Assembly (NCBI GenBank): GCA_020851555.1
Contig: JADZCM010000039.1
Location: 1 to 53,040 of the forward strand
Source: Bryobacterales bacterium
GTDB taxonomy: Bacteria > Acidobacteriota > Terriglobia > Bryobacterales > Bryobacteraceae
DNA length: 53,040 nucleotides
Direction: 5' to 3'
Under the pieces are notes generated by a model. The model was not told where the DNA came from, did not search any database, and saw only the letters and a program-made list of their open reading frames with translations. Shown here piece by piece: positions 26,114 to 35,169 of this stretch (the stretch's first letter is position 1; the number at the start of each line of letters is the position of its first letter). A program made the translations under genes and the position numbers.

Positions 26114-28195
26114 ATGTTGCTCCTGAGATTGGCCGTTCTCTCCTGCCTGTGCGCCTTAGGGCTCGCGGGGGCGCCTCAGCCGGTCAGCCACGAGTCCATC
26201 TGGCTCATGAAGCGCGTCGGCGCCCCGGTCCCAAGCCCCGACGGCAGGTGGGTCGTTTTCCTGGTGACCGAACCGGCGTACGACGACAAGGACCAGGTTG
26301 CGGACCTCTGGATCCTGCCTGCCGACGGCAGTTCCGCACCCCGCCGGCTGACCTCCACCAAGAGCGCGGAGAGCGGAGCGGCGTGGAGCCCGGACAGCCG
26401 CCGCCTGGCCTTCTCCGCCCGGCGCGAGAACGATGAGGTGAGCCAGATTTACGTTCTGGACCTCGCCGGGGGCGGGGAAGCGGTTCGCGTGACGTCGCTC
26501 TCCACCGGGGCGGAGTCGCCTAAGTGGAGTCCGGACGGCCAGACGCTGGCCTTTTCGAGCGCCGTGTATCCCGGCGCGGCCGATGATGAAGCCAACCGGA
26601 AGATCGCAGCCGAGCGCAAGGCGCGCAAGTATACCGCCCGGGTCTACGACGGCTTCCCGATCCGGTACTGGGACAAGTGGAACGACGATCTCAAGCCGCA
26701 CCTGTTCATCCAGGCGGCCCAGCCGGGCGCCAAGGCCAGGGATCTGCTTGCCGGGACCCGGCTGGCCGGGGAAGCGGGCTTCGCCGGAACGGAGACCACG
26801 TCCGGGCAGGAGCTTGTGGCAGCCTGGGCGCCTGACGGGCAATCCATCGTCTTCGCCGCGACGGTGAACAAGAATGCCGCAGCCTACGCATGGGTGGTGA
26901 CCCAGCTTTACCAGGTCCCGGCCGCCGGCGGAGAGCCGAAACAACTGACCAGCGGCCCCGACAGTCACGCCCGGCCCGTCTTCAGCCCGGACGGCGCGGC
27001 GCTGTTCTCGATCACCTCGCCGAACGACGGCCAGGTCTATCACCTGGACCGGCTGGCCCGGTTCGCCTGGCCGTCGATGCAAGGGCGCAGCGTGATCACG
27101 GCGGCGCTCGACCGGTCCGTGAACTCCTTCGCGCTGACGCCGGACAGCCGGATGGTCTACCTCACCGCCGAGGAGCACGGCCACGAGAAGATCTTCGCCG
27201 TGCCTGCCGGGGGCGGTTCATCGCAGCTCGCCGTAGAGATGAGCCGTGGCGTGTACACCGGGCTGGCCATTCCGTCCAAGGCCTCCGCGCCCGTCCTGTT
27301 CGCCGGCTACGAAAGCGCGAACGAACCGCCCGAGGTGGTGCGGATCGACCCGGCGGGCAAAAGCCACCAGCGCCTTACCAACTTCAGCGTCGCCGCAGCC
27401 GCCGGAATCGACTGGCAGCCACCCAGGCACTTCTGGTTCACCAGTTCACGCGGCAAGCAGATACACAACATGATCGTCCTGCCGCCCGGGTTCGATGAGA
27501 AGAAGAAATACCCGCTGTTCGTGCTGATTCATGGCGGCGCAGCCAACATGTGGCGTGACGCCTTCGTGCTGCGCTGGAACTACCACCTGCTGGCGGCCCC
27601 GGGCTTCGTGGTGCTGCTCACCAACTACACCGGGTCCACGGGCTTCGGGGAGAAGTTCTCGCAGGAGATTCAGTTGGACCCGCTCCGGGGTCCCGGCGCG
27701 GAGATCAACGAGGCGGCGGATGAGGCCATCCGGCGGTTCCCGTTCATCGACGGGGCCCGGCAGGCGGCCGGCGGAGCGAGCTATGGCGGGCACCTGGCCA
27801 ACTGGCTGCAAGCCTCGACCACGCGCTACAAGTGCCTGGTCGCACACGCGGGACTGATCAACCTGGAGTCGCAGTGGGGAACCAGCGACACCATCTATCA
27901 CCGGGAACTCACCAGCGGCGGCCCGGTCTGGGAACAGGGCGCCGTATGGCGCGAGCAGAACCCTATCCGGTACGCCGCGCAGTTCCGCACGCCCATCCTG
28001 TTGACGGTGGGAGAGAGAGACTACCGGGTGCCGCTGAACCAGACACTAGAGAACTGGAGCGTCCTCCAACGGCTGCGGATTCCGAGCCGCCTGATCGTCT
28101 TCCCGGACGAGAACCACTGGGTCCTCAAAGGCGAGAACAGCCGGTTCTTCTACCAGGAGGTGCAGGACTGGCTGAAGAAGTACCTGTTGGAGTGA
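26114..28195 (+). CDS. Secreted S9 family prolyl-oligopeptidase-type peptidase
   Basis: Exported serine peptidase of the DPP/acylaminoacyl-peptidase type, 693 residues. The signal peptide (LAVLSCLCALGLAGA) precedes a seven-bladed WD40-like propeller (TolB-like PDGR/PDGQ repeats, for example VPSPDGRWVVF, SPKWSPDGQTLAF). The C-terminal alpha/beta hydrolase carries Ser556 (GASYGG), Asp636 (GERDYR) and His668 (ENHWV). Likely cleaves short peptides in the periplasm. ATG 26114 has no SD; a TATAGT hexamer stands 7 nt upstream. It is 45 nt downstream of the phosphoesterase and ends facing epsI. Confidence 0.94.
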   Translation: MLLLRLAVLSCLCALGLAGAPQPVSHESIWLMKRVGAPVPSPDGRWVVFLVTEPAYDDKDQVADLWILPADGSSAPRRLTSTKSAESGAAWSPDSRRLAFSARRENDEVSQIYVLDLAGGGEAVRVTSLSTGAESPKWSPDGQTLAFSSAVYPGAADDEANRKIAAERKARKYTARVYDGFPIRYWDKWNDDLKPHLFIQAAQPGAKARDLLAGTRLAGEAGFAGTETTSGQELVAAWAPDGQSIVFAATVNKNAAAYAWVVTQLYQVPAAGGEPKQLTSGPDSHARPVFSPDGAALFSITSPNDGQVYHLDRLARFAWPSMQGRSVITAALDRSVNSFALTPDSRMVYLTAEEHGHEKIFAVPAGGGSSQLAVEMSRGVYTGLAIPSKASAPVLFAGYESANEPPEVVRIDPAGKSHQRLTNFSVAAAAGIDWQPPRHFWFTSSRGKQIHNMIVLPPGFDEKKKYPLFVLIHGGAANMWRDAFVLRWNYHLLAAPGFVVLLTNYTGSTGFGEKFSQEIQLDPLRGPGAEINEAADEAIRRFPFIDGARQAAGGASYGGHLANWLQASTTRYKCLVAHAGLINLESQWGTSDTIYHRELTSGGPVWEQGAVWREQNPIRYAAQFRTPILLTVGERDYRVPLNQTLENWSVLQRLRIPSRLIVFPDENHWVLKGENSRFFYQEVQDWLKKYLLE

Positions 28196-28253
28196 ACCGG
28201 GCGGAACCATACCGCTCCCCCTGCCGCCGTTGAACCTGCCGTCCGCTTCGGGC

Positions 28254-28916
28254 TCACCCCGGCAGGTGCCGGCGCAGGGGTACGAAGAAGGACTGCACGA
28301 AATGGGCCGCGGCGGCGGTTGCGGCGTCTTCGTCGCCGTTGACGACCGGCACCACCACCCGCACCAGCGCCGTATCGGAGCGGTGACGCCGGATGGAGTC
28401 GGCCACCGCGTAGAACTTGGCGGCGAATTCGCTGGCTATCACCCGGTTCGGGGTCTGATACCAGTAGAGCACGACGCTCTTCTCCTCCCCGCGCGACACC
28501 ACGTAACGGTTGATGCGAATGGGTTCCGCCAGGCCCTCAATGGGGATCGCGATTTCCGCGGAAGCCGAGGGGACCCAACCCGAACCGGGCAGGCAGTTCT
28601 TGGGCGAATGCGGCGCCTGGCCGGTTCGCTGCGTCTTGAAATAGGCGACAAACAGGCTGGCCGGGGGGCCCGTCTCGCTCCGCCGGTAGACGCGGCTCAT
28701 GACGTCATCGGCGCGGAGAACGTCCAGCACCTCCTTCTCCATGATCCCCTCAGAGGAGAGCACCCATTCGCCGAACCGCGCCGGGGACTCCTTGAGGGGG
28801 CGCATAGGAGGCAGTTTCTCCGGACGCGAGAAGGCGAACAGCAGGACGGTTTGGGTGATGAGCGCCAGGCTCAACACCAGCGCGTGGGGGCGCCGCCGCA
28901 GGTCAGGTCCGCCCAC
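28254..28916 (-). CDS. Exosortase-associated protein EpsI
   Basis: 220 residues. One N-terminal TM (LVLSLALITQTVLLFAF) and an exported domain with HSPKNCLPGSGW, the hallmark of the EpsI family that accompanies exosortases. It overlaps the exosortase stop by 14 nt, so the pair is co-translated; GTG 28916 is the only reasonable start. EpsI homologues usually sit in exopolysaccharide or PEP-CTERM loci, but none of those substrates is encoded here. Confidence 0.88.
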   Translation of the reverse strand: MGGPDLRRRPHALVLSLALITQTVLLFAFSRPEKLPPMRPLKESPARFGEWVLSSEGIMEKEVLDVLRADDVMSRVYRRSETGPPASLFVAYFKTQRTGQAPHSPKNCLPGSGWVPSASAEIAIPIEGLAEPIRINRYVVSRGEEKSVVLYWYQTPNRVIASEFAAKFYAVADSIRRHRSDTALVRVVVPVVNGDEDAATAAAAHFVQSFFVPLRRHLPG

Positions 28917-29790
28917 GCAGCCTCCGGAGAACCCGATTCAGCAACTGATGGAACGCGACCAGGATGGCCAGGGCGACCATGAAGATCACCCAGCCCGACG
29001 CGTAGTGAAAGATCCCGTGGGCCAGTTCGGGGTCGTATTCGCTCACCACTCCGGTGAGGGTGACCCGGGCGGCATTGGCGATGATGGCGATGGGCAGCGT
29101 CGCCGCCAGCAGTACGGCTCGCATCCACACTCTCTTGTCGAAGAAGTAGGCGTACACCAGAGACAGGAAGGAGAGCGATAGCAGCGAGCGGATTCCGCTG
29201 CACGCCTCGACGACGTTCAGCCGCTGGCTGGCCAGTTCCAGGATGTTCCCTTCGCGCAGCACCGGGATGCCCAGCATGGACAGCGAGAAAGCGGCGACCT
29301 GGCTGGCCAGAAGTTGCAGCGGGAAGGTGATCTGGTTGTAAAGGATGGCGGGGATGGGGACCATGAAGAACAGCAGAAACAACGGAAAAGCGGTGATCCG
29401 GAGCGTACGCCATCCGCCCAAGGTCAGCACAACGCCGGCCAAAGAGATCACGAAGGCCGTACGGGCCAGGAACAGCTCCGCCCCCAGCGTTGCCACGGTG
29501 AGTTGCAAGGCCCCACAGGCCACTACCAGGAGCCCCCACCAGCACGGAGCCGGCGGGGCGGCCAGCAACTCCCGCCTTCGTTGCCAGACAATGTAAGCTG
29601 CCACGGCGGGGACGAAGAAGCCGTGGCCCATGTCTTCGTCGTAGGTCCACTGCGCGATCAGGCGCCGGAGAACCGGCGCGTAAGCCACGGCCAGGAGCAG
29701 GCCGAACCAGGCTGCGGTCCCCCAGGACACGCCGCCGGCCCGACGCTCGGAGGCGGGGGCGCTCATGGCGCTGTCGGCGGCAGGGCCCAT
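28903..29790 (-). CDS. Exosortase (PEP-CTERM-type transpeptidase)
   Basis: Integral membrane cysteine transpeptidase, about 295 residues and about eight TM helices. The active-site residues of the family are visible: Cys in VVEACSGIRSLL, Arg in NAARVTLTG and His in GIFHYASGW. Exosortases cut C-terminal PEP-CTERM-like anchors of exported proteins. The start is not fixed: ATG 29790, ATG 29766 and GTG 29814 are all possible, none with an SD. EpsI overlaps its end. The Spy-like gene of the sigma operon stops 66 nt upstream, so it may be transcribed together with the sigma/anti-sigma genes. Confidence 0.9.
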   Translation of the reverse strand: MGPAADSAMSAPASERRAGGVSWGTAAWFGLLLAVAYAPVLRRLIAQWTYDEDMGHGFFVPAVAAYIVWQRRRELLAAPPAPCWWGLLVVACGALQLTVATLGAELFLARTAFVISLAGVVLTLGGWRTLRITAFPLFLLFFMVPIPAILYNQITFPLQLLASQVAAFSLSMLGIPVLREGNILELASQRLNVVEACSGIRSLLSLSFLSLVYAYFFDKRVWMRAVLLAATLPIAIIANAARVTLTGVVSEYDPELAHGIFHYASGWVIFMVALAILVAFHQLLNRVLRRLRGRT

Positions 29791-29856
29791 AGGCAAACAC
29801 CCAGTAAAACACACCCAACTCTCGCCCTCAACAGCTCTGGGCCCGGCTGGCGGCTG

Positions 29857-30240
29857 TTACGGACGGCGGGCCTGGATGTCCGCCATGATCCTGTGAAACT
29901 TGGCCTGCTGGTTCTCGTCCAGGAGCGCCAGAATGCGTGCCTGGCCGCTGGCGCGCACTTCGTCCATCTGCATCTGGAGGATCTGAACGTACATGACGAA
30001 GTCGTCCAGGATCATCTCCAACTGCGCGGTTTGCGCGGGGTTCAGAGCCAGTTCCCGGGCCAGTTGTTCCATTGCAACCTGATGCCCGCCGATGGTGTAG
30101 AAGACCGCCGGCTGCTCGGAGCGGCTGCGCAGGTTATGGCGCATGACCAGAGCGCCGGTGAGCCCGCCGGAAAGGAACACCAGGAAGAGAACCAGAACCA
30201 GGCGGGGGTTAAGCCATAAAGGACGAGTGCCGGCTGCCAT
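29857..30240 (-). CDS. Membrane-anchored Spy/CpxP-like periplasmic protein
   Basis: 127 residues: one N-terminal TM (LVLVLFLVFLSGGLTGALV) then a helical domain with LALNPAQTAQLEMIL and ILALLDENQQAKF. The two NPAQ/DENQQ-containing helices match the LTxxQ pattern of Spy/CpxP and CnrX-type sensors. Such proteins act as periplasmic chaperones or metal/stress sensors that tune an ECF sigma factor. It starts 6 nt after the anti-sigma stop. The sensing role is inferred from the sigma/anti-sigma context. Confidence 0.77.
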   Translation of the reverse strand: MAAGTRPLWLNPRLVLVLFLVFLSGGLTGALVMRHNLRSRSEQPAVFYTIGGHQVAMEQLARELALNPAQTAQLEMILDDFVMYVQILQMQMDEVRASGQARILALLDENQQAKFHRIMADIQARRP

Positions 30241-30246
30241 ATGATT

Positions 30247-30717
30247 CTATTCCCGGTAGGTAGCCAGGGAGAGCAGCACCGCCTCGCGGTCACGCTGCCG
30301 GTCTGATCCGACATGGGCCCCGGCCGGCGTGTCCACGGCCAGGATCCCCACTGCTCCCGGCTCCTCCCATGGTGTGCTACGTTCCGCATACCACCAGTAC
30401 GAGCCCAGAACGAAGATCAGAGTCAGACAGGCGTAAATGAGCCGCCGGCCGAAGGCGGGGTCGGCGATGGCCAGAAATACGGATCCCCTGCGGCCGGCTT
30501 CGACCGCTGACAACACACGGGCACAGAAGCCCGGAGCTGCCTCAACCTCCTCCCCGCACTTCAACCGGCGGAGGAGACGGGCCTGCGATGACATTGACTC
30601 AACCTCGGCCCGGCACGCTTCGCACTCCAGCAAGTGCGAAACCACCTGCGAGGCGGCTCCCTCCGGGCCGTCCCCCTGCAAGTAATCCTCGAGATGTACT
30701 CTAACTGGCCTGTGCAT
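30247..30717 (-). CDS. Anti-sigma factor with zinc-finger (ZAS-type)
   Basis: 156 residues. The N-terminal cytoplasmic domain has the HxxxCxxC zinc-binding motif (HLLECEAC) of anti-sigma factors. A TM helix follows at about residues 90-110 (LIYACLTLIFVLGSYWW) and then a short periplasmic tail. It would hold the adjacent ECF sigma factor at the membrane until a signal releases it. ATG 30717 has GAGGGAAG upstream and is 75 nt after the sigma factor stop. Confidence 0.87.
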   Translation of the reverse strand: MHRPVRVHLEDYLQGDGPEGAASQVVSHLLECEACRAEVESMSSQARLLRRLKCGEEVEAAPGFCARVLSAVEAGRRGSVFLAIADPAFGRRLIYACLTLIFVLGSYWWYAERSTPWEEPGAVGILAVDTPAGAHVGSDRQRDREAVLLSLATYRE

Positions 30718-30792
30718 CTCTTCTTCCCTCTATCCTACCCATCCTTGCCGCTCCGCGGGTCTGCCGCCCGCTTGAGAAGGCTCCGGTTCCGT

Positions 30793-31485
30793 TCACGCCC
30801 GGCGGTTCTCCGGCCCCGGCGGGGGCCCGCCCAGCCGCCGCGCCGCTTTTAACAGCTTCTGGCGCGCCCGGAACAACTTCACCTTAATCGTATTCTGATT
30901 CATCCCGGTCATGCCGGCGAGTTCCTCAACCGAGTGCCCCTCAACTTCCTTCAGCAACAGCAGGCTGCGGTCTTCCGTGGAGACGCGCGACAGCAGTTTC
31001 ACCACGTAGTCCCGGCCGGCCAGACGGCTCTCCGCGTCCGGCGTCGTGTCCACGGCGGCATTGGAATGCGCCAGCCGCTTGGAGTCGTCCTCGGTAAAAT
31101 CGCTCTCGTAGACCAGCTTGCGGACACGCCGCTTGCGGAGGTAGTCGTAGCACTCGTTGACCGTGATTTTGTAGATCCACGTCAGCAGGGAACTGCGCGA
31201 GTCAAACCCGCCGATAGAGAAGTAGACCTTAGCGAACACCTGCTGGGCTATGTCCTCCGCGTCGTTACGGTTGCGCAGGATTCCGTAAATGATTGAATGA
31301 ACCTTGTTCTGGTACTTCTCGACGAGTTCGCCGAATGCATTCTGGTCCCCTTGCTTGATGCGGCGGACAAGCGCTGTCTCCTCGCTGTAGGGGGTCTGCT
31401 GCAACGTGCTCTTTTTCCGAACCAGCGCGCCGGAGGCCGGGTATGTCAAAACGCCGCCGAGACTGCCCATCATGCACCTGCACAT
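30793..31485 (-). CDS. ECF RNA polymerase sigma factor (sigma-70 family)
   Basis: About 230 residues. Region 2 runs from YQNKVHSIIYGILRNRNDAE to the DYLRKRR segment and includes the -10 melting part WIYKITVNECYDYL. Region 4 is an HTH (HSVEELAGMTGMNQ, then VKLFRARQKL). Start choice is uncertain: ATG 31485 or 31473, both in the frame; the open frame reaches 31587. It heads the operon with its anti-sigma factor, a Spy-like sensor and perhaps the exosortase pair. ECF operons of this layout often autoregulate, but no operator could be identified. Confidence 0.9.
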   Translation of the reverse strand: MCRCMMGSLGGVLTYPASGALVRKKSTLQQTPYSEETALVRRIKQGDQNAFGELVEKYQNKVHSIIYGILRNRNDAEDIAQQVFAKVYFSIGGFDSRSSLLTWIYKITVNECYDYLRKRRVRKLVYESDFTEDDSKRLAHSNAAVDTTPDAESRLAGRDYVVKLLSRVSTEDRSLLLLKEVEGHSVEELAGMTGMNQNTIKVKLFRARQKLLKAARRLGGPPPGPENRRA

Positions 31486-31657
31486 GTGACGCGGTCCCCG
31501 GCGAGCCGGTTTCCCCGATCTATAGCCTCTTCCGATGTTTGCGGGCGCTCGGTCCCGCCCGCTCCCATGATCGGGATATCCAAACATAACAAATTCCGGA
31601 ATCCCGTTCGAGGCCCCGGCATCCTAGTAGGTGGTGGCGGAAGACCCGACGCCTGAG

Positions 31658-31663
31658 TACAAT
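31658..31663 (+). promoter_or_regulatory. Putative -10 element of the A-type Fe-S carrier gene
   Basis: TACAAT lies 32 nt before the ATG, preceded by CCTGAG; the 12-mer CCTGAGTACAAT recurs before murQ (32052-32063). No clear -35. The gene itself has GGAGATAAG as SD, so this would be a normal short leader. Confidence 0.35.
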
Positions 31664-31695
31664 GGAGACAGGTTCCGCCTGATGGAGATAAGAGC

Positions 31696-32019
31696 ATGAT
31701 TCAACTGACAGATACGGCTGTGAGCAAGGTGAAGGAGATCCTCGGCCAGCAGGATCCACAGCCTGCCGGGCTGCGCATTTCGGTTGTGGGAGGGGGCTGC
31801 TCCGGCTTCAACTATTCGATGGCTTTCGAGAGTGAGCCTGGAATGCTCGACAAGACCTACGACTTCAGCGGGCTGAAAGTCTTTATCGACCAGGCAAGCT
31901 TGCTCTATCTCGACGGCGCCGAAGTCGACTACGTGGAAACCCTTGAAGGGTCGGGCTTTAAGTTCAGCAACCCCAACGTAAAGACTACTTGCGGCTGCGG
32001 CAGTTCCTTCAGCGCCTAA
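31696..32019 (+). CDS. A-type iron-sulfur carrier (IscA/ErpA/HesB family)
   Basis: 107 residues, the same length as E. coli IscA, with all three ligand cysteines at the same positions: Cys35 (GGGCSGF), Cys99 and Cys101 (CGCGSSF). It carries Fe-S clusters or iron to apo-proteins in the cytoplasm. SD GGAGATAAG precedes ATG 31696. It stands alone, upstream of murQ and divergent from the sigma operon, with no isc/suf neighbours in the window. Whether IscA or ErpA type is not resolved. Confidence 0.92.
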   Translation: MIQLTDTAVSKVKEILGQQDPQPAGLRISVVGGGCSGFNYSMAFESEPGMLDKTYDFSGLKVFIDQASLLYLDGAEVDYVETLEGSGFKFSNPNVKTTCGCGSSFSA

Positions 32020-32057
32020 GCCAGCCTCTCCGTCCGGTGCGCGGCTCCGGCCCTGAG

Positions 32058-32063
32058 TACAAT
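32058..32063 (+). promoter_or_regulatory. Putative -10 element before murQ
   Basis: TACAAT lies 6 nt before GTG 32070 (12 nt before GTG 32076) and repeats the CCTGAGTACAAT string found before the Fe-S carrier gene. The AGGGG at 32064-32068 could serve as an SD only for GTG 32076. Confidence 0.35.
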
Positions 32064-32069
32064 AGGGGT

Positions 32070-32978
32070 GTGGCAGTGTCGCGCGCGAGCCTTGCCGGTC
32101 TGCTGACCGAGCAAACCGATCCGGCTTTCAACAACCTGGACTCCTTGGACGCCGAACAGGCGCTGCGGCTGATGAACTCCGAGGACCGTAAGGTGGCCGA
32201 AGCCGTTGCCGCCCAGATACCCCACATCGCCCGGGCGGTTGACGCCGTTGTGGCCGCGCTTCAGGCGGGCGGGCGGCTGTTCTACATAGGCGCCGGGACC
32301 AGCGGCCGGCTGGGCGTGCTGGACGCCGCCGAATGCCCCCCGACATTCAACGTGCCTCCCTCCATGGTGCAAGGCGTCATTGCCGGAGGCGAGAGGGCTT
32401 TGTCGCGCGCCGCGGAGGCTTCAGAAGACGACCCTCTGGCGGGGGAAGCCGACCTTCTCGCCCGGGGCTTCACCTCCGCGGACGTGCTGGTGGGTATTGC
32501 AGCCAGCGGCAGGACGCCCTATGTCCTGGGGGCCATGGGTTTGGCCCGGCGTCTGGGAGCCCGTACAGTGGGAATCAGTTGCACGCCTGATTCGGAACTG
32601 GCGAAGGCGGCGGACATCGCGATCTCACCCCTGACGGGTCCGGAGGTCGTAGCGGGTTCGACGCGGCTCAAGGCCGGCACCGCTACCAAGCTGATCCTGA
32701 ACATGATCAGCACCGTCTCCATGGTCCGCCTGAGGTACCTGTATGGCAACCTGATGATCAACGTGCGGCCTACGAGTTCGAAACTCCGGGACCGCGCGGT
32801 GCGGATTGTCTCCAGAGTGGCGGGCGTAAGTGACGCGCGCGCCGCCGAACTGCTCGACGCGGCCGGCGACGTGAAGACGGCTATCCTCATGGGCCGGCTG
32901 GGCCTGGGGCGCGAGGAGGCCGTCAAGAGGCTGGAGTCGGTGGGAGGGCATCTGTCGGGGGCGCTCGGCCGTGGATAG
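32070..32978 (+). CDS. murQ: N-acetylmuramic acid 6-phosphate etherase
   Basis: Cleaves the lactyl ether of MurNAc-6-P to give GlcNAc-6-P and D-lactate in peptidoglycan recycling. 302 residues (E. coli 298). A SIS domain with [20 protein letters not shown] and the conserved [12 protein letters not shown] block, then a C-terminal helical domain. Start is GTG 32070 or 32076; the reading frame continues upstream to 31989, but that part overlaps the Fe-S carrier gene. The TAG stop lies inside the murA start region (8-nt overlap), so murA translation may be coupled. The MurNAc kinase (AnmK) or importer expected to feed it is not in the window. Confidence 0.93.
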   Translation: MAVSRASLAGLLTEQTDPAFNNLDSLDAEQALRLMNSEDRKVAEAVAAQIPHIARAVDAVVAALQAGGRLFYIGAGTSGRLGVLDAAECPPTFNVPPSMVQGVIAGGERALSRAAEASEDDPLAGEADLLARGFTSADVLVGIAASGRTPYVLGAMGLARRLGARTVGISCTPDSELAKAADIAISPLTGPEVVAGSTRLKAGTATKLILNMISTVSMVRLRYLYGNLMINVRPTSSKLRDRAVRIVSRVAGVSDARAAELLDAAGDVKTAILMGRLGLGREEAVKRLESVGGHLSGALGRG

Positions 32979-34233
32979 GTACCTGGTCCAGGGCGGCGTT
33001 CGTCTGGAGGGGGAGATCGAAGTCAGCGGCGCGAAGAACTCCGCTTTGCCGGCTCTGGCCGCGTGCCTGCTGACCGCCGAGCCCGTGCTTCTGAACCGGG
33101 TCCCTCGCGTGCGCGACGTCCAGACCATGCTGGGGCTTCTGGCGCGGTGCGGCGCTTCCGTCTCCCAGGAAGGCGGCTGCGTTCGGGTCGCAGCCTCGGA
33201 TCTTACCTCCACCGAGGCGCCCTACGACCTGGTGAAGACCATGCGGGCTTCCAGCCTGGTTCTCGGCCCGCTGGTAGCGCGCTGCGGGCGGGCGCGCGTC
33301 TCCCTGCCGGGGGGATGCGCCATAGGTGCGCGGCCCATCAATCTGCACCTGGCGGGTCTCGAACGGCTGGGGGCGCGCATCCGGCAGGAGCACGGCTACA
33401 TAGAGGCTGAGGCGCCCAACGGATTGCAGGGAGCGACGATCCACTTTGACCGGATCACGGTCACCGGCACCGAGGATCTGCTGATGGCCGCCTCGATGGC
33501 CAGCGGCGAAACCGTGCTTGAGAACGCAGCGCGGGAACCCGAGGTGACCGACCTGGCGGCTTTGCTCGGCAAGATGGGCGCGAGGGTCGAGGGGGCGGGC
33601 ACCTCGACCGTGCGAATCCAGGGTGTCAGCCGGCTGCGGGGCGCCGAGCACACCATCATCCCGGACCGCATCGAGACCGGCACCTTTCTGGTCGCCGCGG
33701 CGATCACCGGGGGAGATCTGCTGGTAAAAAGATGCGATCCCGGACACGTCAGCGCCCTGGTTGCCAAGCTCACGCAGGCGGGCGCCGGCGTCTCGGAAGC
33801 GGGTCCGGACGGCCTCCGCGTTCGGACCGCGGGCAGGCTGTCATCCGCCGACGTGACTACCGAAGAGTACCCCGGCTTCGCCACGGACCTCCAGGCGCAG
33901 TACATGGCCCTGATGACACAGGCGGAGGGCGTGGCGCTGATCACGGAGACCATTTTCGAGAACCGGTTCATGCATGCGCTCGAGCTGGTCCGGATGGGCG
34001 CGGACATCCGCATCGAGGGCCGCCGTGCGGCCGTGGCCGGACCGCGGAAACTGGGCGGCGCCGCGGTGATCGCCTCGGACCTGCGCGCCAGCGCGTCACT
34101 GGTGCTGGCCGCGCTGGTGGCCGGCGGCGAGACGGTTATCGACCGGGTCTACCACATTGACCGCGGCTACGAGGAGATCGAGAAAAAGCTCCGTGCAGTC
34201 GGGGCGAAGATCCGGCGGGTGAAGGCAGCCTGA
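32971..34233 (+). CDS. murA: UDP-N-acetylglucosamine 1-carboxyvinyltransferase
   Basis: First committed enzyme of peptidoglycan synthesis: transfers enolpyruvate from PEP to UDP-GlcNAc. 420 residues, normal length. The catalytic Cys116 is in [11 protein letters not shown], so the fosfomycin-sensitive cysteine form is present. The start SGAKNSALP and the end block near [15 protein letters not shown] match the family. GTG 32971 overlaps the murQ stop. The next gene converges on it after 57 nt. Confidence 0.96.
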   Translation: MDRYLVQGGVRLEGEIEVSGAKNSALPALAACLLTAEPVLLNRVPRVRDVQTMLGLLARCGASVSQEGGCVRVAASDLTSTEAPYDLVKTMRASSLVLGPLVARCGRARVSLPGGCAIGARPINLHLAGLERLGARIRQEHGYIEAEAPNGLQGATIHFDRITVTGTEDLLMAASMASGETVLENAAREPEVTDLAALLGKMGARVEGAGTSTVRIQGVSRLRGAEHTIIPDRIETGTFLVAAAITGGDLLVKRCDPGHVSALVAKLTQAGAGVSEAGPDGLRVRTAGRLSSADVTTEEYPGFATDLQAQYMALMTQAEGVALITETIFENRFMHALELVRMGADIRIEGRRAAVAGPRKLGGAAVIASDLRASASLVLAALVAGGETVIDRVYHIDRGYEEIEKKLRAVGAKIRRVKAA

Positions 34234-34290
34234 CTTCCCGGCGGAAGAGGATTACCGGGCAGGGCGGAGTCGTCCATCCCGCGCCGCGGC

Positions 34291-35169
34291 TCAATCCTCC
34301 CGGTAAAGCGAATCGCGCACGCGAAGATACCACTCGGGGCCCAGTTCCTCGGGCCAGGTAGGAGACTGGCACCACTTCCCGGCGCCGGCGGCGCCAGAGC
34401 CGGGGGAGATTACCGGCAGGAGCCGCGAACCGGGAGAGGTCTCCCGGGATCTTGCCAGCGCCAGGTCCTGCGAGACGTCGCGCAACAGAAACCACCGGAG
34501 GGTGCCCGCCGCCGGCGTCTCGGGCTTGCCAGGGCCGCACAGGTACGCCCGCACGGCAGACCGGGCGGTGGCGTCCGCGGGTTCGCTCAACGGGGCGAGC
34601 GGAACTTCCATCAGCTTATACTCGGGGGCCACTGCCGGCACCACCCGTACTTCCATCGGGTAGATGATCCACTGCCCGTCCACGTTTAATTCCGGCTCCA
34701 GTTTTGAACGCCCGACCTCGACGCCGGGTCCCGCGAAGACGTCCATCAGGTAGGTCAGCGTCGTCTGTCCCGGAATCGCCTGGCCGCTCGCCGGAAGGCG
34801 TCCGCTGATGGGAAGTTCCACCCGTTCGAGCGCGTCGGGTATCCACTGGCCGCCATGCTGCGCGTAGATTTCCCGGTACATGCTGACTCCCAGGTAGTTG
34901 TCGGGATTCTGGCCGATCCAGAGCGAGAAATCCTGGCCGGGGGCAACGGTGACGGCGACGTGAAAGACGACGTGCGAGTTCCGTCCGATGGCCGGCGAGA
35001 GAATCTCGCGCGGGCGGACCCCTTCGCGCCGCGCGCGGTCCATGGAAACGACGTTCCCGAAAGGATCGATGCGCTGGAAGCCCGAGTAGACCTTGACCGA
35101 GGAGAGCTGCGCCGGGGCGGAGAGCGCCCCGCACAGGGCCGCCAGGCAGGCCAGGCGGGCGGGGCTCAC
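34291..35169 (-). CDS. Hypothetical secreted protein
   Basis: Not recognised. 292 residues with a signal peptide (ARLACLAALCGALSAPAQ). The mature part is beta-rich with stretches such as KVYSGFQRIDPFGNVV, HVVFHVAVTV and FSLWIGQNPDNYLGV, and tends to end each domain with Pro/Gly turns. GTG 35169 overlaps the rng stop (GTGA), so it is coupled to rng; ATG 35181 is also in frame. Some homologues may exist in acidobacteria, but this was not checked. Function unknown, though the coupling to rng is notable. Confidence 0.7.
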   Translation of the reverse strand: MSPARLACLAALCGALSAPAQLSSVKVYSGFQRIDPFGNVVSMDRARREGVRPREILSPAIGRNSHVVFHVAVTVAPGQDFSLWIGQNPDNYLGVSMYREIYAQHGGQWIPDALERVELPISGRLPASGQAIPGQTTLTYLMDVFAGPGVEVGRSKLEPELNVDGQWIIYPMEVRVVPAVAPEYKLMEVPLAPLSEPADATARSAVRAYLCGPGKPETPAAGTLRWFLLRDVSQDLALARSRETSPGSRLLPVISPGSGAAGAGKWCQSPTWPEELGPEWYLRVRDSLYRED

